Source: Blasia pusilla (lineage: Eukaryota; Marchantiophyta; Marchantiopsida; Blasiales). From it: DNA of 64,000 nt. Shown here one piece after another: positions 11,890-24,189 of this stretch (within the stretch, counting starts at the first letter, position 1; each line of letters starts with the position of its first letter). The DNA is taken from NCBI GenBank assembly GCA_050084515.1, contig CM114274.1, positions 5,642,001 through 5,706,000 of the forward strand. The letters run 5' to 3'. The notes under the pieces were generated by a model. That model saw nothing but the letters and a program-made list of their open reading frames with translations, ran no database searches and was not told where the DNA came from. A program made the translations under genes and the position numbers.

Positions 11890-13860
11890 CACTTTTAGCT
11901 CCGGGAACTGACAGATGTGATACCGAGAAGACGGTGGTTTGGTTGGTGTCGGGAATCGCGACGAGACGGGGATCGGGTTCTTTCCTCGAACTTGTGTAGA
12001 GTGCGCATGGGAGGAGCGCAAATTGGAAGACATGAGGAATTGTGAGAACCGCACCGTACCCGAGAAGGCACGCCGCGTATTTCCACACTCGCTTTTTCGG
12101 AGACGATGCACTCACTGAACTCTCCTTTGGAAGAATTATTAGCGCACACGCAAGAGCGTGTCCGCATGTGGGCCAAAGCCGCAGCCGTAAAGCTGACAAG
12201 ACGAGATCTGTGAAAGGCTGTCTTGCAACAAGGGTTTAGGGTTACAACAACAACAACGCTCAGTTGCATCTCACAGATTGTCAGTATAATATTGACAGCA
12301 AATGACAGTGATGCACTCTAGATCCACTAACATTCCATGAAGATATTCCCGTCAGATGTTCGTTTCTCCTTTCACCGAATTTCCCCCGTTGAAATACGAT
12401 GGGAGGCGAGATGTTTGTGTGCGCTTTACGGATCTGGCGTGCCCGTAGTCTTGTGAGATGTTCCCTTCTCTTCTCGTCGAACTCGTTCCACAGCACACGG
12501 CGGATGGGAGAGCGGAACCGCTTCACAGGTCAAATGCAATCCTGATTCATGCATTCATTCTTTCATTACTAAAGTAACTAAACATCCCGCCACAATAAGT
12601 TCACAGACAGAAAGGCTCCGTTGCCGGAGCCTCGGCCGAAATAAAGAAGGCAACTGCTGCCTCCCCACCCGTCCCCTATCGATCGATCGCGAGATGATCC
12701 TCTTGTGTTCGCACGGATAATCCAAATGGCATCGCCGAAAGCGTCCGCGAATTAATTCTACCGCTTTCAGCCTCCCGATTGCGTTGTAAACGGCTCAGGA
12801 GTCCAACCAAAAAGTGAACACAAGCCCACCATATCTGGGCAAACCATTTCCACCTTCTTTCGTTCGTTAGAAGAACTCTCAGGTTCGGGAGCCGGTTTCC
12901 GAGGCAGGTGGCTCGGTAGGCGCGCGCGACTCGAGCTGGGAAGCCATTCACGTCATTGCAGAGCGCGCGCGGGCGCAGAGTTGTGTCGATCGCGACGGTA
13001 ACATCGCGACGTAGCCACACTCGGAGAACGCCGGCTAAAACAGCCGTTATCTCTAAGGACGCGGGATAGAAATCGACTGCCCTCTAAGGTCCTTCCTTTC
13101 CTTACGTGGAGATACTGCGTGACCTTCTATAAGCGGCTCCAGGCCCCATAAATGCTTTCCCACACCGTCTCGGATGCTCCCATCTACGTGGACGGATGTT
13201 ACCAGCGGCCGTTGGATGATCGCGGGTCGTCATTCCGGCGCACATGGTTCCCTCCAAAAATAGATTCAACATGTAGAGCCTCGTCCCATCATAATTACCT
13301 CTAAACGTCTCCACTGCCAGTCCGATAATCCGATAATCTGTATTTTAGCATGTTTCCCAAATATTAGGAGAAGCCTCGCCATAAAGTAAATCCTTTGAAC
13401 CCTCCGTGCCAAGGTCCCGGGAGAACCGGGGCTTAAGTGTTGACCTGCCCCGTTGAGAATTTTCGTTTCTCTTTCCGAATCTGGCTTAACAAACGGGCTG
13501 GAAATAAATGCGTTTTGGATTTTATGGAAAATATCCGGTCGGAATTGATTAAAACTTCGAAAATTTCAATCTATAGGAAAGTACCGCGTGAGGGAAAAGA
13601 AAAAGAACCCTATGCGCGTAGCAACATGCAATAGTGGCAAGAAACCATGATGTTAGCTCTAATTTAATGGAGTAGGCAAAGAGTAAAATTTTAGTAGCTA
13701 ATGTGAAAACAACCTTAGCATAGTAGTAAGGTACTGAAACCACTTTATTATAAAATAAACCTCAAAAGAGGACAAAGAAAGGTAATAACAGCTCAAAAGA
13801 GGAGTAAAAAAATGCATAAAAGAATGCAAAAAGAAAATGGCAACAAGCCCACGTAAACAC
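11890..13860. other. No gene recognised
   Basis: GC content is moderate and several frames of 60-124 codons overlap on both strands (about 11895-12270 and 12676-13020). None carries a recognisable domain. The mutual overlap argues against coding. A degraded single-copy remnant cannot be excluded. Confidence 0.4.
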
Positions 13861-13864
13861 CGGC

Positions 13865-14591
13865 TCAACGAGCAACACGATTGATTGCTTGAAACAAATC
13901 TGACAAGAACACGAGTGGTTGGTCAAACGTGAATGGACGACGAGGCGAGCGAGCTCCCACCACCTCCGCACGACGTATTAATGCCAAGGCTTGTGCACGT
14001 TGTAAGGCCACTGAGATGCATTGCCTAAAATAAGTAGTAACTACCGAGAGAGAAGGACTACGGGAAGGGGCAAGGTGATGATTCTCGAGGGAGTGGTGAG
14101 CACATGTTTTCAGGAAAGTATCAAAAGACACATGTAAATGACCGAATACTTCCACTGCAAACGGAATAAATCCGTCAGTCGCATGTCTCACAAAGATAAC
14201 TTAACTCCTTCATTCTTCTTGCACCTTCGCCGCCAAACCTTTGGTATGTGCGGCTCTACACACCAAGTCAGAGCGTGTTGGATCAACAACCACCACATCA
14301 CCTAGTGTGCGGAATCCTCCTCGAGACATAACAAGATCCACTCTCCGACGAGAGGTTGCTTGTGTGGTTGAAGGTAGGACGTGGAGTTGCTCTTGCCCAA
14401 CCAGTATATATCCCCGCCAGAGCCATCGATGCTACCGCCTCTCTAATGACATCATGTGTGGCCATTCGTTCTCCACCATGTGCACATCGGAGAATATGGA
14501 TACCCTTGGCATCAATAGGATCCCCGCATACACAATTTGGCACACCTAAGAGAGAAGGATGGGGAAGTCCAAGACGTAACGCAAAAGTCAT
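13865..14591 (-). pseudogene. C-terminal Cys/His knuckle and restriction-like endonuclease region of LINE
   Basis: The frame from 14591 contains CVCGDPIDAKGIHILRC, a C-x-C-x9-H-x3-C knuckle, then GGERMATHDVIREAV. After a one-base frame change near 14345 the - strand reads RRVDLVMSRGGF and then TLGDVVVVDPT, which has the D...D spacing of a PD-(D/E)XK nuclease core. The segment from 14191 reads DGFIPFAVEVFGHLH. Known R2-type elements carry a CCHC knuckle directly followed by such an endonuclease. The nuclease assignment is an inference from this order and the acidic residues. Confidence 0.55.
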
Positions 14592-14776
14592 CGAGAATAT
14601 ACTTGAGGAAGACGAAATGGAAGAATAAGAGGATTTGCAGAAGCCACGCCCCGCTCGGTACCAAAGACATGAACGAGACGAGCTCGATTAGTGTCGGAGG
14701 ATGCCTCGAGAGAATCTTTGGAAAAGTTGATTTGATGCAGATTCTCGGAGATATGCTCTTGAAGTCGATCAAGCCC

Positions 14777-16152
14777 TTACGTAATTAGTTGTGAAAGGGG
14801 TAGAATTGCTTGTGTAGCAAGAGGAAGAATAGCTCGTGCAGATCTTAGTTGTTGTTGAAATAACAAGTCCCCCTCCTCGACATGGGCGATATGATCCATC
14901 AAGATAGGTATATCTCCTTGGAGGAAACTTGAAGCCATAATCGGTGCTACCAACGCCCAACTCCCCAAAAAGGCTGCGGGGGCAGATGTGACTGTGGAGG
15001 ATAGGCCCATCCCTCCAAAAGAAATAGGCAAGATAGCTTGTCGTGAAGCAAAGACACCATCCTCTCCCTCAAAGGTATTCGGGCCAAGAAGTTGACCAAA
15101 AGTTGCCAAGATAGAAGCATCAAAAGAGGCCAGCCGATGTAAGAAGCTTGAAGTGGGAGGAAAAGTGCGAAGAAGGTAGGAAGGACGTCGAAGAAAACAT
15201 TGGGAGAGAATCCCATAAGCCACTTGGGGATCCCCAAGATGAGGTAATAAATGAAGCCATTCTACGTCTTTCAAAAGGGCCTCATCCAAGAACTTTGAGA
15301 CATAGTCGATGAAGCCAATTGGGACCCCAAGAACTCTAATCCCTTCAATGTAAATGGGAAAATCAGGAGTAGGTGGGGTGAATTTTGAGGGAAGGCATGA
15401 AGGAGACCATACTCCACATTTACTAGGTTGGACTTTAAGGTTTAAGAAAGAGAGTTGCTCCCTGAAATGGGTATAGCAGGAACCACTTGAAGGAGGACCT
15501 AAAATGTGAGTGTCATCAAGCAATAGAAGGGAAAAGACAAGATGGAAATGCTTTGCGTTGATGTTGAAGGGCACAAAAATGGGCAATGGCAAAGAGTGGG
15601 CCTCCCATGGGATCACCTTGACGTATGCCACAAGCCGATTGGAGAATACTATATTCCCTGTAAGTAGCATGATGGGAATAGATAATGGGCGTATCATAGG
15701 CATAGAAGGAGCGAACAAATGGAATGAGGCTCATGAGTTGTCCTCTGCACAACGTAATTCCTCAAAGATGGCCGCGACGAGAAAGTGAATTGAATCGTTA
15801 GCCACATCGACTTGAATTGCTACCCAATCTGGATGAATATCAAGAGTGGAGCGAATCCCATGCACCACATGACCTCACAACCTCCAAGAGTTGCCACTCC
15901 AAATTGATGAGGAAATAAGTGGGCACTAAAGTGAGGACGAAATTGCAAGCATAGGGATCGACTGACCAAGCGGTATAAAACCTCTCCAATAGCCAAAGGG
16001 CGCACACGTGAAGGAGGCTTATCCATAGCCAACAAACGATAAGCCCCTAAGAGCCTAGAGATAGAGAATGGGAGACGACCTGCCGCCATATGTGCACACA
16101 CCTTATATAGAGAGAGACAAAGCCACTTGTTGAATCTGCTGAGATAAAGCAA
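14777..16152 (-). pseudogene. Reverse transcriptase domain of LINE element, frameshifted
   Basis: The 16152-15820 frame carries the RT fingers region (LAMDKPPSRVRPLAIGEVL, then HQFGVATLGG). The 15752-15516 frame carries motif B (ACGIRQGDPMGGPLF). The 15718-14777 frame begins the catalytic segment as LLDDTHILGPP and continues through the thumb (FLDEALLKDVEWL, GGMGLSS). The frame changes exactly at the catalytic box: one frame ends in PSIA and the next resumes at LDD, so the usual aromatic residue before the Asp pair is missing. The two catalytic Asp codons remain. Confidence 0.8.
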
Positions 16153-16196
16153 TCGCGGAGATGCTCAAAAACCATCCCTCATAGCCCGCTTGCAGA

Positions 16197-17000
16197 TCAG
16201 CGAGGAGTATGCAAAAAAGCCCTAGTGAAAACCTCCAAGTCAAGCTCCAAGTCAAGGTCTGTTGTATAGTCTTCCACAAAAGATGGAGCATCGCCACTTG
16301 AAGGAGGATGAAGAGCTTCTAAGAGAGCCACTGTTTCCGCACTTGGAACCGCCGGAGAAAGAGGACCCAATGCTCGAGCTGCACGTGAAAACTCACCAAC
16401 CTGCCCCAATAGTAGACTTCGTCGAAGGCATTGTTGTATTGAAGGCCTCCCATGATTGGCATGTTGAGTGGCATGAGCGGCATGAGCGGCAGCTAAGGCC
16501 TCAGCTCGAAGTACATGCTCATTCTGAAGATTCTCCCAATCCCCTGACATAAAGCGTTGAATACGTGTGGAGGTTTCACGATGACCCATTGCACCCCCCC
16601 TTGGAGGGAGGACTAAAACCCATTGCGGGAAGAGTAATAGGAGATACCAAGCATTTATATCTGTGGGGTCACGCGCTAACCTTTCTAATGGGAATAGCAA
16701 AGCTTGTTGGGTGATGGGGCAAAGAACAATACGAATGCGAGTGTAGAGTCTAGGACGAGGAAGATCTGGATGGAAAGAGCGAAGGAGATCAATTTGGCTT
16801 AACCAGGTCCAAGCAGTTGTTGTGGGGAGTGCAGTAGGAGTTGGTATCGGGTTAGGGATTGAAGGCCCATGCATGGATCGACAGTACCGCTGATGTCTTT
16901 TGATCCCATTAGGAGCAAAGTCCTTACCACAAGGTATGCAACAAACCTTTGGTACAAATGGAGAAGTAGAAGGGTTACAAGGAGAGGAGGTGGGAGGTGC
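16197..17000 (-). pseudogene. N-terminal part of LINE protein with C2HC zinc finger
   Basis: On the - strand the frame upstream of the Met at 16874 stays open and contains CIPCGKDFAPNGIKRHQRYC (about 16960-16895), a C-x2-C-x12-H-x4-C zinc finger. Such fingers bind the target DNA in R2-like elements. About 220 residues follow, including an Arg/Trp segment (RIQRFMSGDWENL), an AARAL stretch and a VALLEALHP stretch typical of the region ahead of RT in this family. The finger residues are intact. The frame breaks after about 16197. Confidence 0.65.
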
Positions 17001-17453
17001 AAGAGGTGGTGATGGCCGACGATGAGGGGGTAAATAGGTTGGGGAAGGAGGAGGAGGAAGAGGGGAGATTCAGGTAGAATAGATGGGAGTTGGAAGCAAG
17101 GGCATAGATTAGATATGTGGGGATGACAAAGTAGAAGGATTTGGTAATAATGGATCAGGATTAGGCTCAATAGGACAAGGCGAAGAAGGGAGAAGAGGAG
17201 AATCCGGAAGAAATGTAGCGAGTGTAATGGGTGTATTAGCATCTGGAGGAAAATGGCAAGATTGACGATGAGGAGGTGAACCAAGGGGAGAGGTTACGGC
17301 TGTAGGAGGGCGTGTAAAACCAGATAAGCGAGAAGATGGAGAATCCAACTCCATCTCTGATGACATAGAAGTAAAGGTAGGCAAGTCTCTGAAGACAAGA
17401 AAAGAAATACGGAACGTGGTTTGGAGAAAGCATGAGGATAACGAACAAAGCAA

Positions 17454-20400
17454 AAGTAGTGGAGAGATGAAGATTAGGCAATACCGAATTTATGATTGAA
17501 AGTTACTATAAGAAAAATATAAAAAGTAATTAAAAAGGAAAAGTGATGGATATAGTATCGGAAGAGGTGGCTCAAGAATATGAATTTCTAATGTTCTAAA
17601 CGTATGTAGGGGCGAAACAATAAGGTAAGGAGTTGAAAGAGCAAGGAAGACTTTTGGGAGGAATTGACCTAAAACAAACCCGTACACAACAATAGGCGCC
17701 TACAAAGAAGGAATAAAAATTAGAAAACCTACTTGATATCAAAAGAACGAGCTCGTCAAGACGATCAAAACAAGTCCAAACACGCCCAAAACCGATATTC
17801 GAGAAGAAAGTTATGAAAGAAATTGGAAACACCAAAAAAGAGGATGTGGGGGAGGAAGTGAGCCACCCACCAATGACCGCTATGAGGGAATGAGTTCGTA
17901 ATGTTGGGCCCAGCCCGTATCAAAAGATCCAGAAAAGCAAGAGGAATCCGTTAAACCGATGGTAAGCTTGTATCACTCTATAAGGAGAGTGCTATGTTTG
18001 AAATTGCGTATAAGAATCTATGAGCACATTTAGGAGAGAAGGAGGTCCAAAGATCCCAAGAACTTTGGAAATCTCAATCTTAAGTGGAAAAAAGAAGAAC
18101 CCAAAGTTCAATCTTGAGAAGATGAACACATTGGGCCTTAAATTGAAAAGATTGGATCACCATGAAAATAGTTACAAACAAAATTCTAAACGTCCGCCAT
18201 AGTCTTCCTCCATAGTCCTCCTCCTCCTCAAGCCCCCCTCTCTCTCCATAGTAAGGTTGTTTGCATCTAACTTGCTTTGGTTTAGTTATAAGGGAAAGAT
18301 ATCTCCTCTGGCATAGTTACGTTTCCAAACAAATAAGCTATGGCTTTTATGACAGCTTCTTAGACCTACATTAGCGTGTCTAATGTGTTATTCTAATGTT
18401 TTGCCCTAGCCTATGTTTGAACAGTTGAATTCTAAAAAGATGAACGTTATAGTATGCAATCTACATTGTTATTCGCATTCACATAAAAATATCATTGATC
18501 CTCTCAACACACGAGAGGATTCATATACATATAAAAATACACTCAAGTATGTATACAAATACCATATACCAAAATTGAGGTAGATACGATTCGTACTACC
18601 AACTTCCCTCTCGAATCTACATATTATTGTCATCAAATCATATCCATCCTCAACCATGAGAAGATCCAGACTTTAACACCCTTAATGTACCCGACTATCA
18701 CATCTCCTCTTACATCCATCCTCACATCTCCTCTTACACCCATCCCAACCATCATCTCCACAAGGTGTGTTGCAAGTTCTACTTGATATCCCCACACCCG
18801 TAATGACAAGAGACAAGTGTAGGAATACAACTCAAATGGGTAAACAAAATATGCTCGCCATTATTCTTCTCCACAGTGGATACTAACTACTACATGTGGT
18901 AAGGAAATCTCCACAACACGACAATCTCCTTAAACAACACATTGAATTTCACATTTGCCGATGCATACTACTTTTTCAACACTATCTTATGTGTCACCAC
19001 CTCTAGCAATCCGCCATAGACTATTAGCATGGATCACTAATATCAACGCAAGTTAGCACAATACTAGTGAGCAGAAAAAAGAATATAGAGAAGATCCGTC
19101 CAAGAAGTGTGAAATGGGTGGGAATCGCAAAAATAGAGTAATAATTGTTTTGGGATCCTTTTAGTAGAACTAGATTTTTTAGGGCTAGTCAAGTAAGCAC
19201 ATGAGGGGAGGCCATGTGTGGGAAAAATTTCCTGTGGCTATGGCAAGATCTTTCTAGCGGCACTTTTTGATGAATTTTTTCTCGATGAACTTTCAAGAAA
19301 TTATAATTTTCGACGAGTTTTCCAAGAGATCTTCCATCACTTTTACAAAAAAAATTCATCACTATTTTTTGCCAATTTTCTTATCCTCCTTTGAAAAAAC
19401 TAATCCTAACATCAACTTACGCAATTTCAGTGACCTTCTGACTCACCACAAGTTGATGGATGAGGTTTGACGCACTAGTATTATCCTCACATATGTTTTC
19501 TTAGTGATGGATTGAAGCAATAGTAGTGGTAGAGTGGTATGGAAAACAATGTTGTCCATAACACTCTAATACTCTAGCAAATGGGTAGTGCTTCTACGCT
19601 CGGTCTTCTAAAAAAAAAAAGAAAAGACTATACAAACCACTCCAACTAGCTCTCTAGCAACGAAATTTGAGTACCCACTTGCACACAACGAATTTCCCTT
19701 TTGTCTCTCTCATCTTTCTCTTGTATAAGAAAAACTAAAAATGACACACATTGTGAACTAGACTCTCAAATATCCATATTGTCATCAAGGCACATCCATC
19801 ATCCACCATGATGGAATCCTGATTTCAAACACCCAAACTCCTACCAAATCCTAGAAGTAAACATATTTTATAGGTTCAACATGAGAAACATGACTCATTA
19901 AAAGCCATCTCTTCTACTCTAATACCCTTAGGAAGAGTCAAAAGATCCCTTCCCCTAAATATAGCCAATATTAGTAACTTACGCACATGGGATAGAAGGT
20001 GAACATTGTTCCAAATAACTTACCACTTAATCCAAAATAGAAAACTCTACAATTCAAGACACACATATTTCCACATTCATACGTAATATATATTTTACGG
20101 ACTATCACAACAAACTAAAACACCATTATCACCATGTCAATATACACACCATCACATCAAAGGCAACTTGAACATCCCCCAAAGATGATGGTTAGGTTCC
20201 TCTCACATGAGATAGTCAATCGCCCAATCAAGAATAAGTCTCAATAACCATTTTGGTACTAATATGAAGAGGTCGGTTGTAAGATTCCCCCCTCGTTAGT
20301 CGCCCTCTTGCAATCCAAGTTACTCTCCTTTAATCATGATTTTTGAACAACCATTATATACTAACACTATGGCTGAACACCAAACCAACCCACAGAATAT

Positions 20401-20800
20401 GCACCTTGAGCCAAATGGAATTATTTTGAGGCTCGAGTCCATCATAATTGTCACATTGGGAAGGTGATATGGCATGAAATTTTGCACATGGCCCTTCTAC
20501 ACTATAACATCATGGCCCTACAATATCAAGACCCATGATGGCAACATCTTTTGCACAATGAAAATAGTGTGACCTATAGTCATGTCTAAAGTTATTTGTG
20601 TTTTTGGTTGGAGGTAAACATGATTTCCAAAATGAAAACTATGAATGTAGATCCCCAAAAAACACCACCTACCAACATAACATACAACTCAACGTCATTC
20701 ATCACAACCCAAGCTCTTACCATAAAAGATTCAATTTTGGGTAGAGTGTTGTGGCTATAGTGTTGCACCCTCATCATGAACCCCTATCACTTCATGAACT
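17454..20800. other. No gene recognised; AT-rich, faint repeats
   Basis: Stops are frequent in all frames. Two stretches of about 75 bp, near 18608 and 19765, share a diverged common sequence (…CATATTATTGTCATCAA… and a later TTTCAAACACCC-like end), suggesting old repeat copies. No domain or RNA gene was recognised. Confidence 0.4.
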
Positions 20801-21730
20801 ACGAAACACTTACCCAAATCAAGTCTCGTTTGCTTGTCCTTGTGATCCATTCATATTTTGCAAGAGTATGATTGATGCACTAATATTCAAACATAAATTA
20901 TGTGGAGGTAGTCTCGAAGGCAAGCATGTATTCAAAATTTTAGTGGGATATATATGGCTCATACCCACATTTGGAAGAGAGTCAAGGCTGAGGTAAATAT
21001 GATCTTTCACATGACGTATTATGAATTAGTGAGAAGAATAAATAATGTATGATTATTCAAATTATAGAAAAATATTTTCCTAAAGAAGATATTAAATTTT
21101 TTTATCTCTCTAGGAAATCGAGACAAGATGTCTACATTCATATTTTTCAACATCTCTATTTCTTGGTGTAAATAGCCGAATCTCTTAATAAATCAATGTC
21201 ATGGAATTGGCTAGAATATTTTCCATACATAAGGTCAGTAAGATCACATAGCTTACTACTTTTAGTAACGACATGGCACTTGTATAAATTCTTCACCCTT
21301 CTAAGGGTGCACGGGTATACGACCCTCTACCACCTCCAATAAAAAATCAGCAAAAGCTTGTTGCTAACACGCATATGACTCTCCAACCTTTGAACTCATG
21401 TGTTTGTTGTTAACTTCATCAACTTTACATTAGACTATAGAGATGATCTTTTAATAATGGCTTGGATGATTTATGGACGATCCCCATAACGAACAACAAG
21501 ATATACTTGACAAAAGTCACCACCAAATCTCGTGAGTTTTCCGCAAAATGGATTTTTTTTAAGATCAAAAGAGATCACTCCCATAATATCTTGTAAAGTG
21601 TGATTCACTACCCCAAATACATGGTGATAAGTCATGGGTACTTTGTCCCATATGCTGAGCATTGCATCCCTACTTAAGTGCGCTCCATGATTGTTGACCG
21701 ATAAACTACAAAGAACATGTTGAAGTGAAT
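20800..21730 (-). mobile_element. Helitron helicase fragment related to element 1
   Basis: On the - strand the frame at 21662-21471 reads NHTLQDIMGVI…GGDFCQVYLVVRYGD, closely matching the motif II/III region of element 1 (3420-3560). The frame at 21010-20819 reads MSHIYPTKILNTCLPS, matching 4076-4200. Nucleotide similarity also covers the DNA between them, including the counterpart of 3671-3740 at about 21300-21370 and the counterpart of 3330-3370 at about 21690-21730. The Rep part and the 3' terminus are absent. It is a truncated relic of the same Helitron family in opposite orientation. Confidence 0.8.
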
Positions 21731-22432
21731 TAGAATGTGTAATTTCTAGAGATATAGGACATTAATGGATTGAGCAAATTTGATCTTTAATGTCGTTTGA
21801 GCCTAAACATCCTCTTTGTTTCCTAACCTATAGTCCAATTAGTTTAAACATGGGTTTGAGATAAATAAAAGGATTGGATGTTTATTGTTTCCATTCCAAT
21901 GGACAAAACTCCATAAAGATGAGTAGGTCCCACAATTTTATGTGATCTCATGCAGTAAATTTTGTCAAAGTCAATTTTTTTCTTTGACCCACTTCCAACC
22001 CCTCTAGAGATGGACCAACTCTAGAATATTGACGCGCAAGGAAAATGCCCAAGGATAGTATACAAATATAACAATGAAAACACGTTGTGTGCAACAAGTT
22101 TGCAACCAACATTAGTAATGTGGAGGAGGAAGCATACGGTATTTTGAAGATTGTAAAATTAGGAAAAGTGACTATTTTAAGGACGGAGCGGATTGTATTT
22201 TGAAAATGGTAAAATTAGTAAAAGTGACTATTTTAAGCTTAGTGGACTTAAGTGGTGGAGGTGGTTTTGGTAGCTGCAGCCTCATTGGCATGGTAGAGTA
22301 TTCATTTTTTTAGTGTGGTTTGGTAGACTTTTGGAATAAGTGTTTGAAGTGATTTTTTTGGAAATTTCAAAAGAGTAATGTGAGCATCATGTGCATGAAA
22401 AATTCATGAACAGAGCTTGATTAGGGTGTTTC
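21731..22432. other. No gene recognised; contains a 56-bp duplication
   Basis: AT-rich DNA between two Helitron remnants. The 42-base block starting ATTTTGAA at 22141 recurs at 22197 with a few changes (period 56). Nothing else was recognised. Confidence 0.6.
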
Positions 22433-22463
22433 TTAGTAGATGGGGAGGGATTGTTCTACCCTC
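22433..22463 (-). repeat. Candidate Helitron 3' terminus: hairpin plus CTAA
   Basis: On the - strand GGAGGG and CCCTCC form a 6-bp stem with a 9-nt loop, followed by 7 nt and CTAA. Spacer length matches the end of element 1. The next base is G, not the expected T, so this is tentative. Confidence 0.35.
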
Positions 22464-22875
22464 CAATAACATCTGAAAGATAAATGGGGAGACTGGAGAG
22501 TAATAATTAAGCGGAGATCAGATTTAGTAATTTGACATTCAAATTCAAAGTGCTATTGATAGAAAATGATGAAATAGGCGTGTGCATGAATAGAGGAGAT
22601 TATGCCAAAAGTTTAATTCAAAATTGTTCATAACAGAGTGTACATAAAGTGAAAAAAAAGCTCTTGTTGATGTTGGAAAAGCCATTGCCTGGGGTGTAGG
22701 AAAAAGAGTTGAACAGTAGAAAAATGTGGACATGAACCACATACAAGTGTAAGTGAGAAGATGGCACACAATTACTGTTGAAATATCTATCTTTTGTACT
22801 TTCGGAGGAGTGACTCAATGAGTGAAACTTATAGCTGTAGCTTTGCATCACCATCTATAGTAGAACTGGAATGTT

Positions 22876-23235
22876 TTAAAAGTCTTTAAAATAGAAAGCA
22901 GCCTTCTCTAGATTTTGCTTATAGTGAGCATTCTGCTGCTCAATAGCTGATGTCTTATCAGAGAGTGAAGCAAGTTTCCCTGAAAGGCGTGATACACGTG
23001 CCTTCAAGCAATCATTATGACTATGAAGTTCGTCTAACTTGGCGAGGACATTCTTATACACATGGAGTGGAACTGGAGAGGTGCGATCTGCCATAATTTC
23101 TGGAAGTGGCAATGGTGGCTCCCGTGGAAGAGCTGGTGTAGAGTGATTGCGCTCGAAGGGAGGTCTTCTAGACGGCATCCTTGTTCGTATCTGCCAAAGT
23201 GATAGAGTTTTGTTAGTAAGTAGAATTGAATGCAT
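22876..23235 (-). CDS. Coiled-coil C-terminal exon, unknown protein, within Helitron element 2
   Basis: The - strand frame contains MPSRRPPFERNHSTP, a Pro-rich linker, and a long heptad-like helix (KNVLAKLDELHSHNDCL…LASLSDKTSAIEQQN) ending in YFKDF and a stop. A likely splice acceptor precedes it (…TTTGGCAG, followed by ATACGAACAAGG). It is the last exon-like piece in transcription order after 25028-24190 and lies just inside the putative Helitron 3' end. I do not recognise the family. Confidence 0.4.
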   Translation of the reverse strand: MHSILLTNKTLSLWQIRTRMPSRRPPFERNHSTPALPREPPLPLPEIMADRTSPVPLHVYKNVLAKLDELHSHNDCLKARVSRLSGKLASLSDKTSAIEQQNAHYKQNLEKAAFYFKDF

Positions 23236-24189
23236 TTTGTAGAGAGTAAAACTTTAAGATGGACACAAAAGAAATGGCAGTGACATATATAAGTGAGTGT
23301 AGTAAGTGAACAAACATAAGCTAGATAGTGAAAAGTCTGATAGTGTGGAACATGTGACATGTTAAATAGTAAGTAAGAATGTGAGTACACAATTTAAGAA
23401 TAGATAAAAAAAAAGAAAAAGCCATAAGAACATTGATGGAAAAGTAGTAATAGAATTGAATATAACGAAAATTTTCAGATCTGGCCTTGAAATATTAGGT
23501 GAGTGTGTGAAAGATATCTGAATCACAGAATTTGGAAGAGTATAGTAAATCTGAATAGATGTGATAATGCAATCTAACAATGACATCCAAGACATTCATG
23601 TTGAAAATCAAGAAGAATGATTCTATAATAGAATTGATGGACATTAGAAGTCATAGTGGTTCAATCTGTAAAGTGAGCTGTCAATAGTGAGCAAACCAAT
23701 ACAAAGACCAAGATAGCATCAACAATAGATTTTGAAATGCTTGAAGTAAATATGCTAATGTAATGACAACAAAGAAGGTAATGTGCCATATTGACAAGAT
23801 GCAATTTTGAAATGAAACAACATCCAAAATTTGATAAGTCATAGATTGTAGATAAGTTGCGGAAATTTGAGAATTCAATGCACGGTATAAGTTTGTGGTC
23901 TGAAGGTCTGGCTGAATCTGAGAACTATGGCGGAAAAAAGGTCAAAAGTTTCACCCAAAATCTTCTAATAGCGTTGATGTAGGAGGTAAGTAAATAAGAG
24001 TCAAATGCAAAGCTCATAGAGTCTGCAAACAAGAGCAAGAAAAAGACAAAATTAGAAGAAAATCCTATAATTACATAAGAGATTCATGTAGGCTAATCTG
24101 AAATGTTGGAAATGTGGGTAGAAATATGTGTTATACCTGCGTCAAAAATCATTGCGCACTTCCGTTTTCCCGGTGAGCTTGCAAGAGCT

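Larger units (their letters stand above)
13865..17453 (-). mobile_element. Non-LTR retroelement with C2HC finger, RT, CCHC knuckle and probable restriction-like nuclease, decayed
   Basis: Read on the - strand, fragments of one long protein follow in order: a Pro/Ser-rich leader (17453-17109), a C2HC zinc finger (about 16960-16895), an N-terminal domain (16874-16197), reverse transcriptase (16152-14777), a Cys/His knuckle (about 14540-14490) and a C-terminal nuclease-like region (about 14350-13865). This is the architecture of single-ORF LINE elements that use a C-terminal restriction-like endonuclease (R2-type layout), not the apurinic endonuclease of common plant L1 elements. Frameshifts separate the pieces. 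I found no clear target duplication or 3' tail. Confidence 0.75.

Noticed and set aside
11755-12270. Three overlapping minus-strand frames of 118-124 codons
   Set aside because: They overlap each other in different phases and partly come from the 76-bp duplication; no domain recognised.
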